Assembly: GCA_013297925.1 (NCBI GenBank)
Contig: JAAFJC010000001.1
Location: 51,097 to 115,096 of the forward strand
Direction: 5' to 3'
Source: Comamonadaceae bacterium
GTDB taxonomy: Bacteria; Pseudomonadota; Gammaproteobacteria; Burkholderiales; Burkholderiaceae_C
DNA length: 64,000 nucleotides
The number at the start of each line of letters is the position of its first letter. Within the stretch, counting starts at the first letter, position 1. Of this stretch, positions 18,021 to 29,323 are shown in pieces. Under the pieces are notes generated by a model that had not been told where the DNA came from, searched no databases, and saw only the letters and a list, made by a program, of their open reading frames with translations. A program made the translations under genes and the position numbers.

Positions 18021-19544
18021 ATGACCGAGGGACAAGTTCTTTTTTCGGCCGCGTCATCAGCGGCTTTGTCAGCAGACGAGCCGGTAGATTTGGCAAACTT
18101 TGATGCTGCTGCTATTCATCTAGAAGCTGCTCAGCTCTGGCCGATGTGCCTCGCACATCTAGCCCAAGAGCTGCCCGAGCAGCAATACATCACCTGGATC
18201 AAGCCGCTCCAAGCGGCCGTGAGCCACGATCTTTCCAAGCTCACCGTGATGGTGGCCAACCGCTTCAAGCTCGATTGGGTGCGGGCTCAGTATGCCAGCA
18301 AGATCGCTGCCTGTGCGGAGCGCATTTGCAGAGAGGCCACAGGCCAAGGCATCACGCTAGAGTTAGCGCTGGCTCCGCGTGAATCACAAGCCCGGCCTGC
18401 ATCTTCGCCACAGTCTAACGCAGGTTTTTCTTCCGTTTCCAGCATCGCGCAAGCCTCGACGACCAGCGATTTTTCCGGCCAAATCCCGCCTTTGCTGACG
18501 GAAGACGAGGCCGCTGGCGGCTTCAAATCCCGCATCAATACCGCGCTCACCTTTGACACCTTGGTCGAAGGCTCAGCCAACCGCATGGCCCGCGCCGCCG
18601 CCATGCATGTGTCTAACAACATGGGTGCGCTTTACAACCCGCTCTTTATTTATGGCGGTGTCGGCTTGGGCAAAACGCATTTATTGCACGCCGTAGGCAA
18701 CCAATTGCTCGCCACCAAGCCGGGCGCAAAAGTCATGTACACGCATGCCGAGCAATTTGTCTCAGATGTGGTCAAGGCCTATCAGCGCAAAACTTTTGAC
18801 GAATTCAAATCGCGTTATCACCAGCTTGACCTTCTGTTGATAGATGATGTGCAGTTCTTTGCCAACAAAGACCGCACCCAAGAAGAATTTTTCAATGCTT
18901 TTGAGGCCTTGCTGGCCAAAAAGAGCCATATCGTGATGACGTCTGACACCTATCCCAAGGGGCTGACGGATATGCACGAGCGCCTCGTCTCGCGCTTTGA
19001 TTCCGGCCTCTCGGTGGCGATTGAGCCGCCCGAGCTGGAGATGCGCGTGGCGATTCTGATCAACAAGGCTATCAGTGAAGGCTCTGCCATGCCGGAGGAT
19101 GTGGCCTTCTTCGTGGCCAAGAATGTGCGCTCCAACGTGCGTGAGCTCGAAGGCGCGCTGCGCAAGATCCTGGCGTATTCGCGGTTTAACCAAAAAGAAG
19201 TGTCGATCCCGCTGGCGCGCGAAGCCCTGCGAGATCTGCTTTCCATCCAAAACCGCCAAATCGGCGTGGAAAACATCCAGAAGACCGTGGCCGATTTTTA
19301 CAAGATCAAGGTGGCGGATATGTATTCCAAAAAGCGCCCCGCCTCGATCGCCCGGCCGCGCCAGATCGCCATGTATTTGGCCAAGGAGCTCACGCAAAAG
19401 AGCCTGCCTGAGATCGGCGAACTCTTTGGCGGGCGGGATCACACCACGGTGCTGCACGCCGTGCGCAAGATCGGCACCGAGCGGCAGCAATTTTCTGAGC
19501 TCAATCAGCAATTGCATGTGCTGGAGCAAACGCTCAAGGGCTAA
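18021..19544 (+). CDS. dnaA: Chromosomal replication initiator protein DnaA
   Basis: DnaA binds 9-bp boxes, opens oriC and loads the helicase. The 507-residue protein has domain I after an N-terminal extension of about 38 residues ([25 protein letters not shown]), a variable linker (about 120-170), AAA+ Walker [11 protein letters not shown] at about 211-220, Walker [11 protein letters not shown], and the C-terminal DNA-binding helix-turn-helix with the signature [15 protein letters not shown]. The extension before domain I is Ala-rich and unusual; an internal start cannot be excluded but none has a better ribosome site. First gene of dnaA-dnaN-gyrB. Confidence 0.97.
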   Translation: MTEGQVLFSAASSAALSADEPVDLANFDAAAIHLEAAQLWPMCLAHLAQELPEQQYITWIKPLQAAVSHDLSKLTVMVANRFKLDWVRAQYASKIAACAERICREATGQGITLELALAPRESQARPASSPQSNAGFSSVSSIAQASTTSDFSGQIPPLLTEDEAAGGFKSRINTALTFDTLVEGSANRMARAAAMHVSNNMGALYNPLFIYGGVGLGKTHLLHAVGNQLLATKPGAKVMYTHAEQFVSDVVKAYQRKTFDEFKSRYHQLDLLLIDDVQFFANKDRTQEEFFNAFEALLAKKSHIVMTSDTYPKGLTDMHERLVSRFDSGLSVAIEPPELEMRVAILINKAISEGSAMPEDVAFFVAKNVRSNVRELEGALRKILAYSRFNQKEVSIPLAREALRDLLSIQNRQIGVENIQKTVADFYKIKVADMYSKKRPASIARPRQIAMYLAKELTQKSLPEIGELFGGRDHTTVLHAVRKIGTERQQFSELNQQLHVLEQTLKG

Positions 19545-19584
19545 GCGCCCAAGAATCAAACTTTAGGATCAAAAACAGCAGTTC

Positions 19585-19623
19585 GCCGGCAAATATATTG
19601 CGCGAAGTGCTATCAATTTAGGA
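19585..19623 (+). repeat. Dispersed ~40-bp repeat at the edge of oriC
   Basis: GCCGGCAAATATATTGCGCG head and GTGCTATCAATTTAGGAC tail, about 40 bp after the dnaA stop. It sits between dnaA and the first DnaA box of the probable origin. Confidence 0.8.
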
Positions 19624-19657
19624 CTTTTCAGGTGAAAATGGGTGGTGTTTTGATGTG

Positions 19658-19864
19658 TTGGGATAAAGCTGTGGAGAGTTTTGGAACAAGCGGGGCCTTA
19701 TCCACAGGCCAGGTGAGTTTTGCAAAGTTGTTATATGCGGCGGGTACACGCGAAAACACGCTTGCCCACAGCATTGCACATGCGCTAAACCCATGATTTT
19801 TCAGGCGAAAATACGCTTATCCCCAACCAAGCTGCTCCCTTATCTACTACTACTATCTTTATTA
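19658..19864 (+). other. oriC: Probable replication origin oriC
   Basis: In the dnaA-dnaN gap: box-like TTGGGATAA (19658-19666, inverse), consensus TTATCCACA (19698-19706) and TTATCCCCA (19817-19825). Fourteen bases after the last box begins an A/T-rich stretch with four tandem CTA units (19844-19855) followed by TCT, TTA, TTA (to 19864). A DnaA box, a short G/C spacer, then 5'-[C/T]TA trinucleotides is the known DnaA-trio unwinding arrangement, the opposite strand reading 3'-GAT. The rest of this 349-bp gap holds one dispersed repeat and no gene. Confidence 0.8.
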
Positions 19865-19893
19865 ATTGATTTAAAGAACAAGAGGCTGACAAC

Positions 19894-21000
19894 ATGATCG
19901 TACTCAAGGCAACCCAAGAAAAGCTTCTCTCCCTCTTGCAATCCGTCTGCGGCATCGTCGAGCGCCGCCATACGCTGCCGATCCTGGCCAACGTGCTGCT
20001 GCGCAAAACCGGCGAGAGCATGCAGCTGACCACTAGCGATCTAGAAATCCAGATCCGCACCAACGCCGGCATGGATGGCGATGCAGGCAATTTCTCCACC
20101 ACTGTGGGCGCACGCAAGCTGATCGATATCTTGCGCACCATGCCCGCCGATCAAACCGTCTCGCTGGAATCCAGCGCCAGTAAATTGATCCTCAAAGGCG
20201 GCAAGAGCAAGTTCACGCTGCAAACTCTGCCTGCAGAAGATTTCCCGCTCGTGCAAGAAGCTGCGAACTTTGGCCCTGCATTCGCCGTGCCACAAAAGGT
20301 GTTGAAGAACTTGCTCGCGCAAGTCTCGTTCGCCATGGCTGTGCACGATATTCGCTACTACCTCAACGGCATTTTGTTCGTCGCCGAAGGCAAGCAGCTC
20401 GCCATCGTCGCCACCGATGGCCACCGCCTCGCATTCGCCTCTGCACAGCTCGATGTCGAAGTGCCCAAGCAAGAAGTGATCTTGCCGCGTAAGACGGTGC
20501 TTGAGCTCCAGCGCCTGCTCTCAGACAGCGAAGGCGAGATCAACATGCAGTTCGCTGGCAACCAAGCCAAATTCAGCTTCGGCGAAATGGAATTCGTCAC
20601 CAAGCTGGTCGAAGGCAAGTTCCCTGATTACAACCGCGTGATTCCGAAGAACCATAAAAATATCATCACGGTGGGCCGCGCAGCTCTGCTCGCCACCTTG
20701 CAGCGCACAGCGATTTTGACGAGCGATAAATTCAAAGGCGTGCGCCTCAATATCGATCCTGGCACATTGAGAGTCGCGGCCAACAATGCCGAGCAAGAAG
20801 AAGCCGTGGATGAGATTGATATCGACTACACCGGCGACAGCATTGAGATTGGTTTTAACGTGACTTATCTCATCGACGTGCTCGCCAATATGGAGCAAGA
20901 GATGGCGCGCATCGAATTGAGCGATTCCAACAGCTCCGCGCTCTTTACCCTACCTGAAGACAGCAGCTTCAAGTATGTGGTGATGCCGATGCGCATCTAA
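19894..21000 (+). CDS. dnaN: DNA polymerase III beta subunit (sliding clamp)
   Basis: The ring-shaped clamp that tethers DNA polymerase III to DNA. 368 residues, the normal length, starting MIVLKATQEKLLSLLQSV with CGIVERRHTLPILANVLL, the three-domain clamp repeats, VATDGHRLAFA in the middle, KFPDYNRVIPK, and the conserved C-terminus FKYVVMPMRI. The DnaA-trio stretch ends about 30 bp before its start, so dnaN lies directly on the predicted unwinding side of the origin. Confidence 0.97.
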   Translation: MIVLKATQEKLLSLLQSVCGIVERRHTLPILANVLLRKTGESMQLTTSDLEIQIRTNAGMDGDAGNFSTTVGARKLIDILRTMPADQTVSLESSASKLILKGGKSKFTLQTLPAEDFPLVQEAANFGPAFAVPQKVLKNLLAQVSFAMAVHDIRYYLNGILFVAEGKQLAIVATDGHRLAFASAQLDVEVPKQEVILPRKTVLELQRLLSDSEGEINMQFAGNQAKFSFGEMEFVTKLVEGKFPDYNRVIPKNHKNIITVGRAALLATLQRTAILTSDKFKGVRLNIDPGTLRVAANNAEQEEAVDEIDIDYTGDSIEIGFNVTYLIDVLANMEQEMARIELSDSNSSALFTLPEDSSFKYVVMPMRI

Positions 21001-21018
21001 ATTTCTGTTGAGAGAAAC

Positions 21019-21034
21019 GGGGGCTTCGGCCCCC
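21019..21034 (+). terminator. GC hairpin after dnaN
   Basis: GGGGGCTTCGGCCCCC is a perfect 6-bp stem with a stable TTCG loop, 18 bp after the dnaN stop. The tail (TTCAGTGTTTTA) is not a clean T-run, so termination may be weak, with read-through to gyrB. Confidence 0.5.
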
Positions 21035-21072
21035 TTCAGTGTTTTATAGGGTGGGTGGATTTGAAAAATATT

Positions 21073-21139
21073 CCGTTCACCCTGAGCTTGTCGAAGGGTT
21101 GTGAGCGCTACAAGGCTTCGACAAGCTCAGCCCGAACGG
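21073..21139. repeat. Inverted repeat of the CCCTGAGC-TGTCGAAGGG family
   Basis: CCGTTCACCCTGAGCTTGTC from 21073 is mirrored by GACAAGCTCAGCCCGAACGG ending at 21139, giving a 67-bp imperfect hairpin in the dnaN-gyrB gap. This sequence family is widespread in bacterial chromosomes. A single arm of the same family lies inside tcuA at 55847. Confidence 0.8.
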
Positions 21140-21161
21140 GCAGATGTAGTTTTGAAATTGA

Positions 21162-23729
<2,568 letters not shown>

Positions 23730-23750
23730 TGGCGAAACTCAAGAGCGCAC

Positions 23751-24017
23751 ATGCCCGTCATCTCCTACTTCTTCGGTATTTACATCCGCATGTATCACGC
23801 GGATCACCCGCCTGCGCATTTCCACGTTGAATACCAAGGCCATGAAGCCTTTGTAAGCATCCTGACGGGCGAGGTGCAAAAAGGCCACTTGCCGAGCAAG
23901 GCCGCGCGCATCGTGCGCGAATGGGCGCTGGAGCACCAAGAAGAGCTAATGACAAATTGGCAGAGAGCGGTTAACCTCATGCCTTTAGAACGCATCCCAG
24001 GAGCCGACAATGATTAA
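23751..24017 (+). CDS. DUF4160 domain protein
   Basis: 88 residues with the DUF4160 pattern MPVISYFFGIYIRMYHADHPPAHFHVEY followed by a basic helix (SKAARIVREWALEHQEEL). Such proteins occur in pairs with DUF2442 proteins and behave like small mobile modules with toxin-antitoxin-like distribution; no activity is established to my knowledge. It overlaps the next gene by 8 bp, so the two are coupled. It begins 21 bp after gyrB. Confidence 0.85.
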   Translation: MPVISYFFGIYIRMYHADHPPAHFHVEYQGHEAFVSILTGEVQKGHLPSKAARIVREWALEHQEELMTNWQRAVNLMPLERIPGADND

Positions 24018-24279
24018 GATTGTTCACGCACGTTGGATCAAAGATCAGCAGATTGCTTTGGCGTTTTCGGACGGCAGCGAAGGCGTGTATGACTTCGCTT
24101 CTTTGCTTGCGCTCAAGACACCGCTTACGCAGCCTTTGCAAGACATTGCTGCATTTCAAAAGTTTTTTTTAGAGCTGGGAGCGCTATGCTGGCCGCATGG
24201 ATTGGAATTCAGCGCAGACAAACTGCATGCTGACTTGCTGGCCTCTAGCTTGTTGCATCAAGCTGCCGAGGCGGCTTGA
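24010..24279 (+). CDS. DUF2442 domain protein
   Basis: 89 residues with the DUF2442 pattern: beta-rich N-terminus (IKIVHARWIKDQQIALAFSDGSEGVYDF), then LGALCWPHGLEFSADKLHADLL. The usual partner of DUF4160. The last residues are Ala-rich. Function unknown. The 235 bp between it and the next gene are A/T-rich and hold nothing I can name, apart from an opposite-strand membrane-like open frame judged unlikely. Confidence 0.85.
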   Translation: MIKIVHARWIKDQQIALAFSDGSEGVYDFASLLALKTPLTQPLQDIAAFQKFFLELGALCWPHGLEFSADKLHADLLASSLLHQAAEAA

Positions 24280-24514
24280 ATTGAAGTCCACAACAAGTCT
24301 GTGCACGACGATGTAAACGCAAAGAAAAAGCCCCGCGATCACTACTAAAAATACCAAGTAAAACTTGGGCGTTCGTGAAACGAAGGGCATACAAAGTTTA
24401 GCAGTTTCAAATATAGGTGTCTGAACACCCAAATACGCTGAGTACAAGGCAAAATAGCTTCATTTCGTAGCAAATTCTGCAACGAAGTTACTACCATCAT
24501 CATAGGGCGGCTTA

Positions 24515-26896
24515 ATGAATCCACAGCTTTCGCGTCACCTTGCAATGTCGTTTCTCAAGGCACTTTCTGCGGAGCAGGTAAATGCCGTGATGCAAGAATC
24601 CGAGGAGTCAAGGTTTTATTTTGATGATCCGCAGTTTTGGCGTCCTTATGGCAACCGGTCTAAAAACTGGGACACCGTTGGAAATCAGCAGACCAATCCT
24701 GTGGGTGCGCTGGTTGAGTTAGTTACTAACGGGATAGATGCCCTGCTTCTTCGAAAAGCGCGGGAGTCGGGAATCCAAAATTTTCGCAGCGCCGAAGCCC
24801 CACAAACCATGCATGCGGCGGTACGTAAGTTCTTCCCCAACGTAGTCGAAGGTCGAATTGCTAACCTTGAGCCACAAGAGCGCACCAGCTTGGCAGAAAA
24901 ATGTCTTCTGATTGGAGTTAAGAGAGCGGACAGAGCAAATAGTCGCTATCCAACTTACACGGTCGTTGATTTTGGTGACGGGCAGAACCCAGAAGACTTT
25001 CCAAATACTTTTTTGTCGCTGAGTGAACGAAATAAGGAGGGAATTCCTTTCGTTCAAGGAAAGTTCAATATGGGAAGCACTGGAAGTTTGCGTTTTTGTA
25101 CTCGGTCAGATATTCGACAGGGACATTACAAGCTGATTTTGTCAAAGCGACCAACTTCAAAATATTGGGGTTGGACTATGTTGAGAGTCCGCAAGCCGAT
25201 AGCTGGTGAAGCTCTTCCGGTCGCAGAATATTTTTGTCCAGACGGGACGATACCGAAATTTGAAGCACCAGAGATACAAGCCTTTGGCCACGAGAAATAC
25301 GGAGTTGCCAAAGAAGGAACAGTTATTCGGCTGTATGAGTTTGATGTTGGAGGGAAGAGTCACCAGGTTGATTTCGGTCTCTATGATGCCCTTACCATTA
25401 GCTTAATTGATTGTGCCCTACCAATACGCTTGTATGACTTCGATGCCAAACCCGCAGATGGAAAGGGGCCTGATCGTAAGCAAGGAATTGCTCCCCGAAC
25501 TTTTGGCGGCATGAATGTTGTACTTCGTGCTGAGCAGACAGATGGCGATGACAGTGATCGGCAACCATCCGACAACAATAATCCGGCCGAGTGGGTTCAT
25601 CATGTACTTGAGGAGCGTCACGATGAGCTGGGTGCTATCCGTATCACTGCAACGGGCGTTAGAAATCTCAAACCATTCCTTTTGAATCAGCCAGCACGCG
25701 TGTTCTATACAGTTAATGGTCAAACGCATGCTTTTGAGCGCGCTAGCTTTTTGAATACCAGAGTTGGTCTAGGCGATTTGCGGAATAACTTGTTGGTTAA
25801 TGTGGTCTGTGATGGCATGGAACCTAGCGCACTGGCGACAATTTTTATGCCAGACCGCGAGCGCAAAGCTAATGTTGAACTCGCCAGAATGTTGGAGGAA
25901 ATCGTAATAAATGCTTTGAAGGGGGATGCTCGCTTGAGAGAGTATGCAAGCGAGATACGCAGACGAAGAGCAACGGAGAGAATTGAAGACACGTCGGCTA
26001 CAAAAGATTTTCTGACCGAATTGGTGAAGCTCGACCCAAGCATAAAAGATCTGTTTGGGCTCGGAACTGCAATGCCTGAGGTGAGTCAAGTTCCTGGCGG
26101 TATAAAAAGCTTCTCAGGTAAAAAATTTCCAACATTTCTAGATCCCCTGAACCTTCGAAAGGAAGGCGGAGTATTTGTTAAGGAGCTGCCCTTGGGCGCT
26201 TCGCGTCGAATTGAGTGCGGTACTGATGCCGAGAACGAATACCTATCCCGAATTGATAGCCCTGGCGAGGTGTGGAGTTCACACGATCCGATAGATTTGC
26301 CATACAGTGCTTCGCTTCGCAATGGGACGGCATCATTCACGATACGTACCCCGAAGAGCGCCAAGCTTGGAGATATAGTCCTTTATGAATTTGGTTTTGT
26401 AGACAATGGTGGAAATACCGAGCCATTGAAATTCCAAGTTGCTATCCATTTTGTAGCTCCAGAAGTAAAATCAGAACCCGGGGGAAGTCGCAACACAAAC
26501 ACCAAACCAGGTGAGAAGGTCACATTAGCTCTTCCCGCGTTCGAGTGGGTTGATCAGAGTGATTGGGGCTTTCACTCTTTCAGTGACGAATCAGGCGCGT
26601 ATGTTTCGACGGGAGAACGGACGGTGGTTTACTTGAATCGCGACAATAAATTCCTTCAAGTTCTTCGTGTGCGAGAAAAAGATGAGTCAACGAGAATGCT
26701 AAACGAGAATCGGTTTAAGTATGGGCTAGGGATTCTTGCTTTAAGCATTCACAAGAAGGTTTCTTCAGGTGATACAGAAGAGCAGGATACGGAAAACAAA
26801 CTTGATCCAGAGACGGTTGTTCGTATTACTACTTCTGCTATGGCTGCGCATATTGTTACTGTTATTAATCGACTTAGTTACCTCGATAAATCATGA
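24515..26896 (+). CDS. GHKL-type ATPase, MutL/MORC-like, probable defence protein
   Basis: 793 residues. The N-terminal half carries GHKL (Hsp90/MutL/MORC) nucleotide-binding motifs: ALVELVTNGIDALLL (Glu68, Asn72, Asp75; the Mg-binding N-box), VVDFGDG (Asp152, Gly154, Gly156; the DxGxG box), and GKFNMGSTG (182-190; the lid). A beta-rich region around 570-650 may be Ig-like (GDIVLYEFGFVDNGGNTEPLKFQVAI). The C-terminal ~120 residues look helical. I see no nuclease motif. It is followed 25 bp later by a cytosine-5 methylase in the same direction. Both are visibly more A/T-rich than the flanking genes, suggesting joint transfer. MutL/MORC-like ATPases in restriction-modification-type operons are known. 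A second possible start is ATG 24545. Confidence 0.75.
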   Translation: MNPQLSRHLAMSFLKALSAEQVNAVMQESEESRFYFDDPQFWRPYGNRSKNWDTVGNQQTNPVGALVELVTNGIDALLLRKARESGIQNFRSAEAPQTMHAAVRKFFPNVVEGRIANLEPQERTSLAEKCLLIGVKRADRANSRYPTYTVVDFGDGQNPEDFPNTFLSLSERNKEGIPFVQGKFNMGSTGSLRFCTRSDIRQGHYKLILSKRPTSKYWGWTMLRVRKPIAGEALPVAEYFCPDGTIPKFEAPEIQAFGHEKYGVAKEGTVIRLYEFDVGGKSHQVDFGLYDALTISLIDCALPIRLYDFDAKPADGKGPDRKQGIAPRTFGGMNVVLRAEQTDGDDSDRQPSDNNNPAEWVHHVLEERHDELGAIRITATGVRNLKPFLLNQPARVFYTVNGQTHAFERASFLNTRVGLGDLRNNLLVNVVCDGMEPSALATIFMPDRERKANVELARMLEEIVINALKGDARLREYASEIRRRRATERIEDTSATKDFLTELVKLDPSIKDLFGLGTAMPEVSQVPGGIKSFSGKKFPTFLDPLNLRKEGGVFVKELPLGASRRIECGTDAENEYLSRIDSPGEVWSSHDPIDLPYSASLRNGTASFTIRTPKSAKLGDIVLYEFGFVDNGGNTEPLKFQVAIHFVAPEVKSEPGGSRNTNTKPGEKVTLALPAFEWVDQSDWGFHSFSDESGAYVSTGERTVVYLNRDNKFLQVLRVREKDESTRMLNENRFKYGLGILALSIHKKVSSGDTEEQDTENKLDPETVVRITTSAMAAHIVTVINRLSYLDKS

Positions 26897-26921
26897 TTAA
26901 CCAATTTAGTTTCGAGACGCA

Positions 26922-28094
26922 ATGAAAATGGTAAAGCATGTAGTCTGTGTGGATTTTTTTAGCGGTGCTGGCGGAATGACCAATGGCCTAATCTCCGCTG
27001 GCGTACACGTCTTGGCTGGTGTAGACAATGAACCAGGCTGTGAAAAAACATATGTACAAAACAATAAGAATAAAAACGGGTCGCGCCCAGAGTTTATTTG
27101 TAAGAATATTTTCCCTAAATCAACAATACACCCAACAGGCCAGCAAGCTGAGATTAGACAGCGCATTGAACAACTTATTCGCCGATATAAAAGAGAGAAC
27201 AACGTAAAAGCAGTGTCGCTGGTTTTTGCTATTTGTGCTCCCTGCCAGCCGTTTACGAAGATTACAAAAATTGAGATGACGGATGGGCGTCAGTTCAAGC
27301 GTGCCAATGATGCCAACTTGTTGCTGACGACTCTTGATTTAATTAAGCACTTTAAGCCTGCGGCAATTATTTGTGAGAACGTTGAGGGGATGGTTACTCG
27401 CGAAGATGCGGTTATATTGCAATTCAAGGCTAGATTAAAACGCTTGGGATATTCTTTCGATGTTAAGGTTATTAATGCTATTGACTTCGGCGTGCCTCAA
27501 AATCGCAAGCGCACAATAGGCATTGGATTGCGAACGGTCATCGCAGGCTGTAAGGCCGATGTTCCAACCAAAGACCCTCGAGTTATCGCTCCCAAAACAG
27601 TTGAGGAGGCGATTGGTTATTTACCTGCAATTGCTGCAGGAGAGGTACATCCAAAAATAAAGAACCATAGAACTCGTGCTTTGAATGACCTTAACTTAAA
27701 GAGAATTTCTAGTGTTCGGCCAGGTGAGTCCAATCTTGTACTCAAGCATACTAAGTATGGCGATTTGTCTTTAGATTGCCACAGAAATCTTGAAGAGCGA
27801 GCTGGAAAGCCCTCTTTTACTGACACCTATACCCGCATGCGGGCGAATGCCCCGTCTCCTACTATCACGACAAAATGCCTGTCAATTACGAACGGGCGCT
27901 TTGGACACTATGACACCACACAGAACAGAGGGCTATCAGCAAAAGAGGCAGCGCTATTGCAAACATTCCCGAGGACGTTTGTTTTCTATCCAGTTGAGAA
28001 TATTCAATTCACCGCATTACTTATTGGGAATGCAGTGCCACCCAAGCTAGCAAAGTTTTTTGGTAACTATGTTGTGCAAAAATTACCGGACTAG
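26922..28094 (+). CDS. DNA (cytosine-5-)-methyltransferase
   Basis: A Dcm/HhaI-type methylase of 390 residues. Motif I is DFFSGAGGMTNG (11-22), IV is APCQPF with catalytic Cys108, VI is CENVEGMV (Glu152), VIII is FGVPQNRKRTIGIG (189-202), IX is RANAPSPTITTKC, X is LIGNAVPP. All catalytic motifs are intact. The target-recognition part between VIII and IX is short, so specificity cannot be read. ATG 26928 is an alternative start two codons in. Together with the upstream GHKL ATPase it forms a two-gene unit; no cognate restriction endonuclease is recognisable nearby. Confidence 0.93.
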   Translation: MKMVKHVVCVDFFSGAGGMTNGLISAGVHVLAGVDNEPGCEKTYVQNNKNKNGSRPEFICKNIFPKSTIHPTGQQAEIRQRIEQLIRRYKRENNVKAVSLVFAICAPCQPFTKITKIEMTDGRQFKRANDANLLLTTLDLIKHFKPAAIICENVEGMVTREDAVILQFKARLKRLGYSFDVKVINAIDFGVPQNRKRTIGIGLRTVIAGCKADVPTKDPRVIAPKTVEEAIGYLPAIAAGEVHPKIKNHRTRALNDLNLKRISSVRPGESNLVLKHTKYGDLSLDCHRNLEERAGKPSFTDTYTRMRANAPSPTITTKCLSITNGRFGHYDTTQNRGLSAKEAALLQTFPRTFVFYPVENIQFTALLIGNAVPPKLAKFFGNYVVQKLPD

Positions 28095-28124
28095 CCTTAT
28101 AGATAGTTGGTAATTAACTCTGGG

Positions 28125-28409
28125 CTATGTTTGTTTGAGAGTTTGGAAAATAGCCGCAAGATTGCGCGTCGTAAGCCTGCCTGATCGCGAAAGCATCAGT
28201 TGCAAACTGCGGCGCGGTTTGGCGATTTGTGCGGCGAGGTGCTCATAGCCTATGGTGGCCTTGACGAGCATGTGAAGCGTGGCCTTGGCTGTGTTGGCTT
28301 CGCCTTGCAGATAGAGCACCGTCGCATCTTCTAGCAGAGCTTGTGTAAAGGCTGGGTCTGCATTGATACGGGTGACGATGGTTTCTTGGTAATCGCTTGT
28401 GAGTGTCAT
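28125..28409 (-). CDS. HTH regulator, antitoxin-like
   Basis: 94 residues: an N-terminal segment YQETIVTRINADPAFTQALLEDA and a C-terminal helix-turn-helix (YEHLAAQIAKPRRSLQLMLSRSGRLTTRNLAAIFQTLKQ). It resembles COG3636-type addiction-module regulators. Its ATG overlaps the stop of the broken relE gene (ATGA at 28406-28409), so it is the third gene of a phd-relE-HTH unit. With relE broken it may be an orphan regulator. Confidence 0.75.
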   Translation of the reverse strand: MTLTSDYQETIVTRINADPAFTQALLEDATVLYLQGEANTAKATLHMLVKATIGYEHLAAQIAKPRRSLQLMLSRSGRLTTRNLAAIFQTLKQT

Positions 28410-28834
28410 GGCTTGCCTTTGATCTTTGCTGGTGCGTTTGATGGGTTTGCTGATCGTAGCGCTTTGACGACTGTATCTCGCGCACGGCTAGTAACTCGCT
28501 CGATGGCTTCTGTGTAGGCGGCGCTGTCTTCGCGTTTGCCGACTGCTAATACGAGCACGACGACGACATCATCGAGCACTTCATAGACGAGGCGATAGCC
28601 TGCTTTGAGCAGCTTGATTTTGTAGCAGCCTGCGAGCTCGCCTTTGAGGGCAGCAGCGGGGATGTGGGGTTGATCGAGGCGCTTGATGAGGGCTTCGCGC
28701 AGCGCGGCTTTGGGCGCGCCGCCCTACTTTTTCCATTCTTCTCATGCATCTGCCTGAAAGCGGAGGCGATAGCGATGCGCGCGCAGGCTGTCGGCGGGCG
28801 CCTTGCTCGACGCTTTGGCGGGTTTGCTCGCCAT
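28406..28834 (-). pseudogene. RelE/ParE family toxin, broken by two in-frame stops
   Basis: Starting at ATG 28834, 2 bp after the antitoxin stop, the frame reads a Lys/Ala-rich leader, HRYRLRFQADA, stop, EEWKK, stop, then an intact RelE C-terminal half: ALIKRLDQPHIPAAALKGEL, GCYKIKLLKAGYRLVYEVLD and VVVLVLAVGKRED. The stops are TGA at 28742-28744 and TAG at 28724-28726. The frame is otherwise unbroken for 143 codons and overlaps the next gene by 4 bp. Both stops fall in the EWKKL helix region, where Leu or Asp are usual. The C-terminus is about 30 residues longer than usual. Confidence 0.85.
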
Positions 28835-28836
28835 GC

Positions 28837-29094
28837 TCAGAGATCGTCAACGCTGACTTCGATGCTGTTGCCTTGTGCGGCGCTGGCGCGGCGGGCTGCA
28901 ATGAGGGCTGTGAAATCTTTCTCGGCGAGCGCATCGGCAAAGCCTTGCATGACTTCGGGTTGTACGACGTAAAACGAGGGGGCGTTGTGGCTGAGCACGG
29001 CGACGGGCGCGCCTTTGGCTTTGCGCAGGGTGGCTCCAGGGTTTTTCTTGAATTCGCTGATGCCAACTGTGAGTGGGGTGAGCAGGGCTTGCAT
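28837..29094 (-). CDS. Phd/YefM (StbD-like) antitoxin
   Basis: 85 residues from ATG 29094. It shows the Phd/YefM DNA-binding N-terminus (VGISEFKKNPGATLRKAKGAPVAVL) with SHNAPSFYVVQPEVM, then a toxin-binding helix ending EVSVDDL. The longer open frame upstream of this ATG lacks family similarity. Two bp separate it from the relE pseudogene. The antitoxin itself is intact, so it has outlived its toxin; it may still autorepress or neutralise another RelE. Confidence 0.85.
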   Translation of the reverse strand: MQALLTPLTVGISEFKKNPGATLRKAKGAPVAVLSHNAPSFYVVQPEVMQGFADALAEKDFTALIAARRASAAQGNSIEVSVDDL

Positions 29095-29221
29095 GGTGGC
29101 TTGGTATTTGGGGATGAAATTGGCGCTTATTTTAGGGCTGATTGGGTGGTGTGGCAACTGGGCTTGGTTTGTGTGCTTCGAGGCCTTGCCATGACAGATT
29201 TATGAGCAATATTGGCTGATC

Positions 29222-29262
29222 GCCGGCATAGAATGTGCGCGAAGTGCTATTAAAGTCATAGT
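29222..29262 (+). repeat. Dispersed ~40-bp repeat, before the XRE gene
   Basis: GCCGGCATAGAATGTGCGCG head and GTGCTATTAAAGTCATAG tail. First of five same-orientation copies (29222, 29882, 30211, 30806, 31849) that separate consecutive small genes. Confidence 0.85.
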
Positions 29263-29323
29263 ATTTATCGATGGCATTGTCTAGTATATTTGACAAAAAT
29301 GACTTAAGAAGTATCATACTGCG

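Noticed and set aside
24184..24447. Minus-strand open frame with a clear hydrophobic segment (FYLVFLVVIAGLFLCVYIVV)
   Set aside because: Half of it is antisense to the DUF2442 gene, there is no ribosome site, and the membrane-like part falls in an A/T-rich gap where such segments arise by chance. It could be a decayed gene; not supported.
28581..29066. 161-residue minus-strand frame overlapping relE and its antitoxin
   Set aside because: It is a frame-shifted shadow, Pro/Ser/Arg-rich and without family resemblance, while the other frame reads as RelE and Phd.
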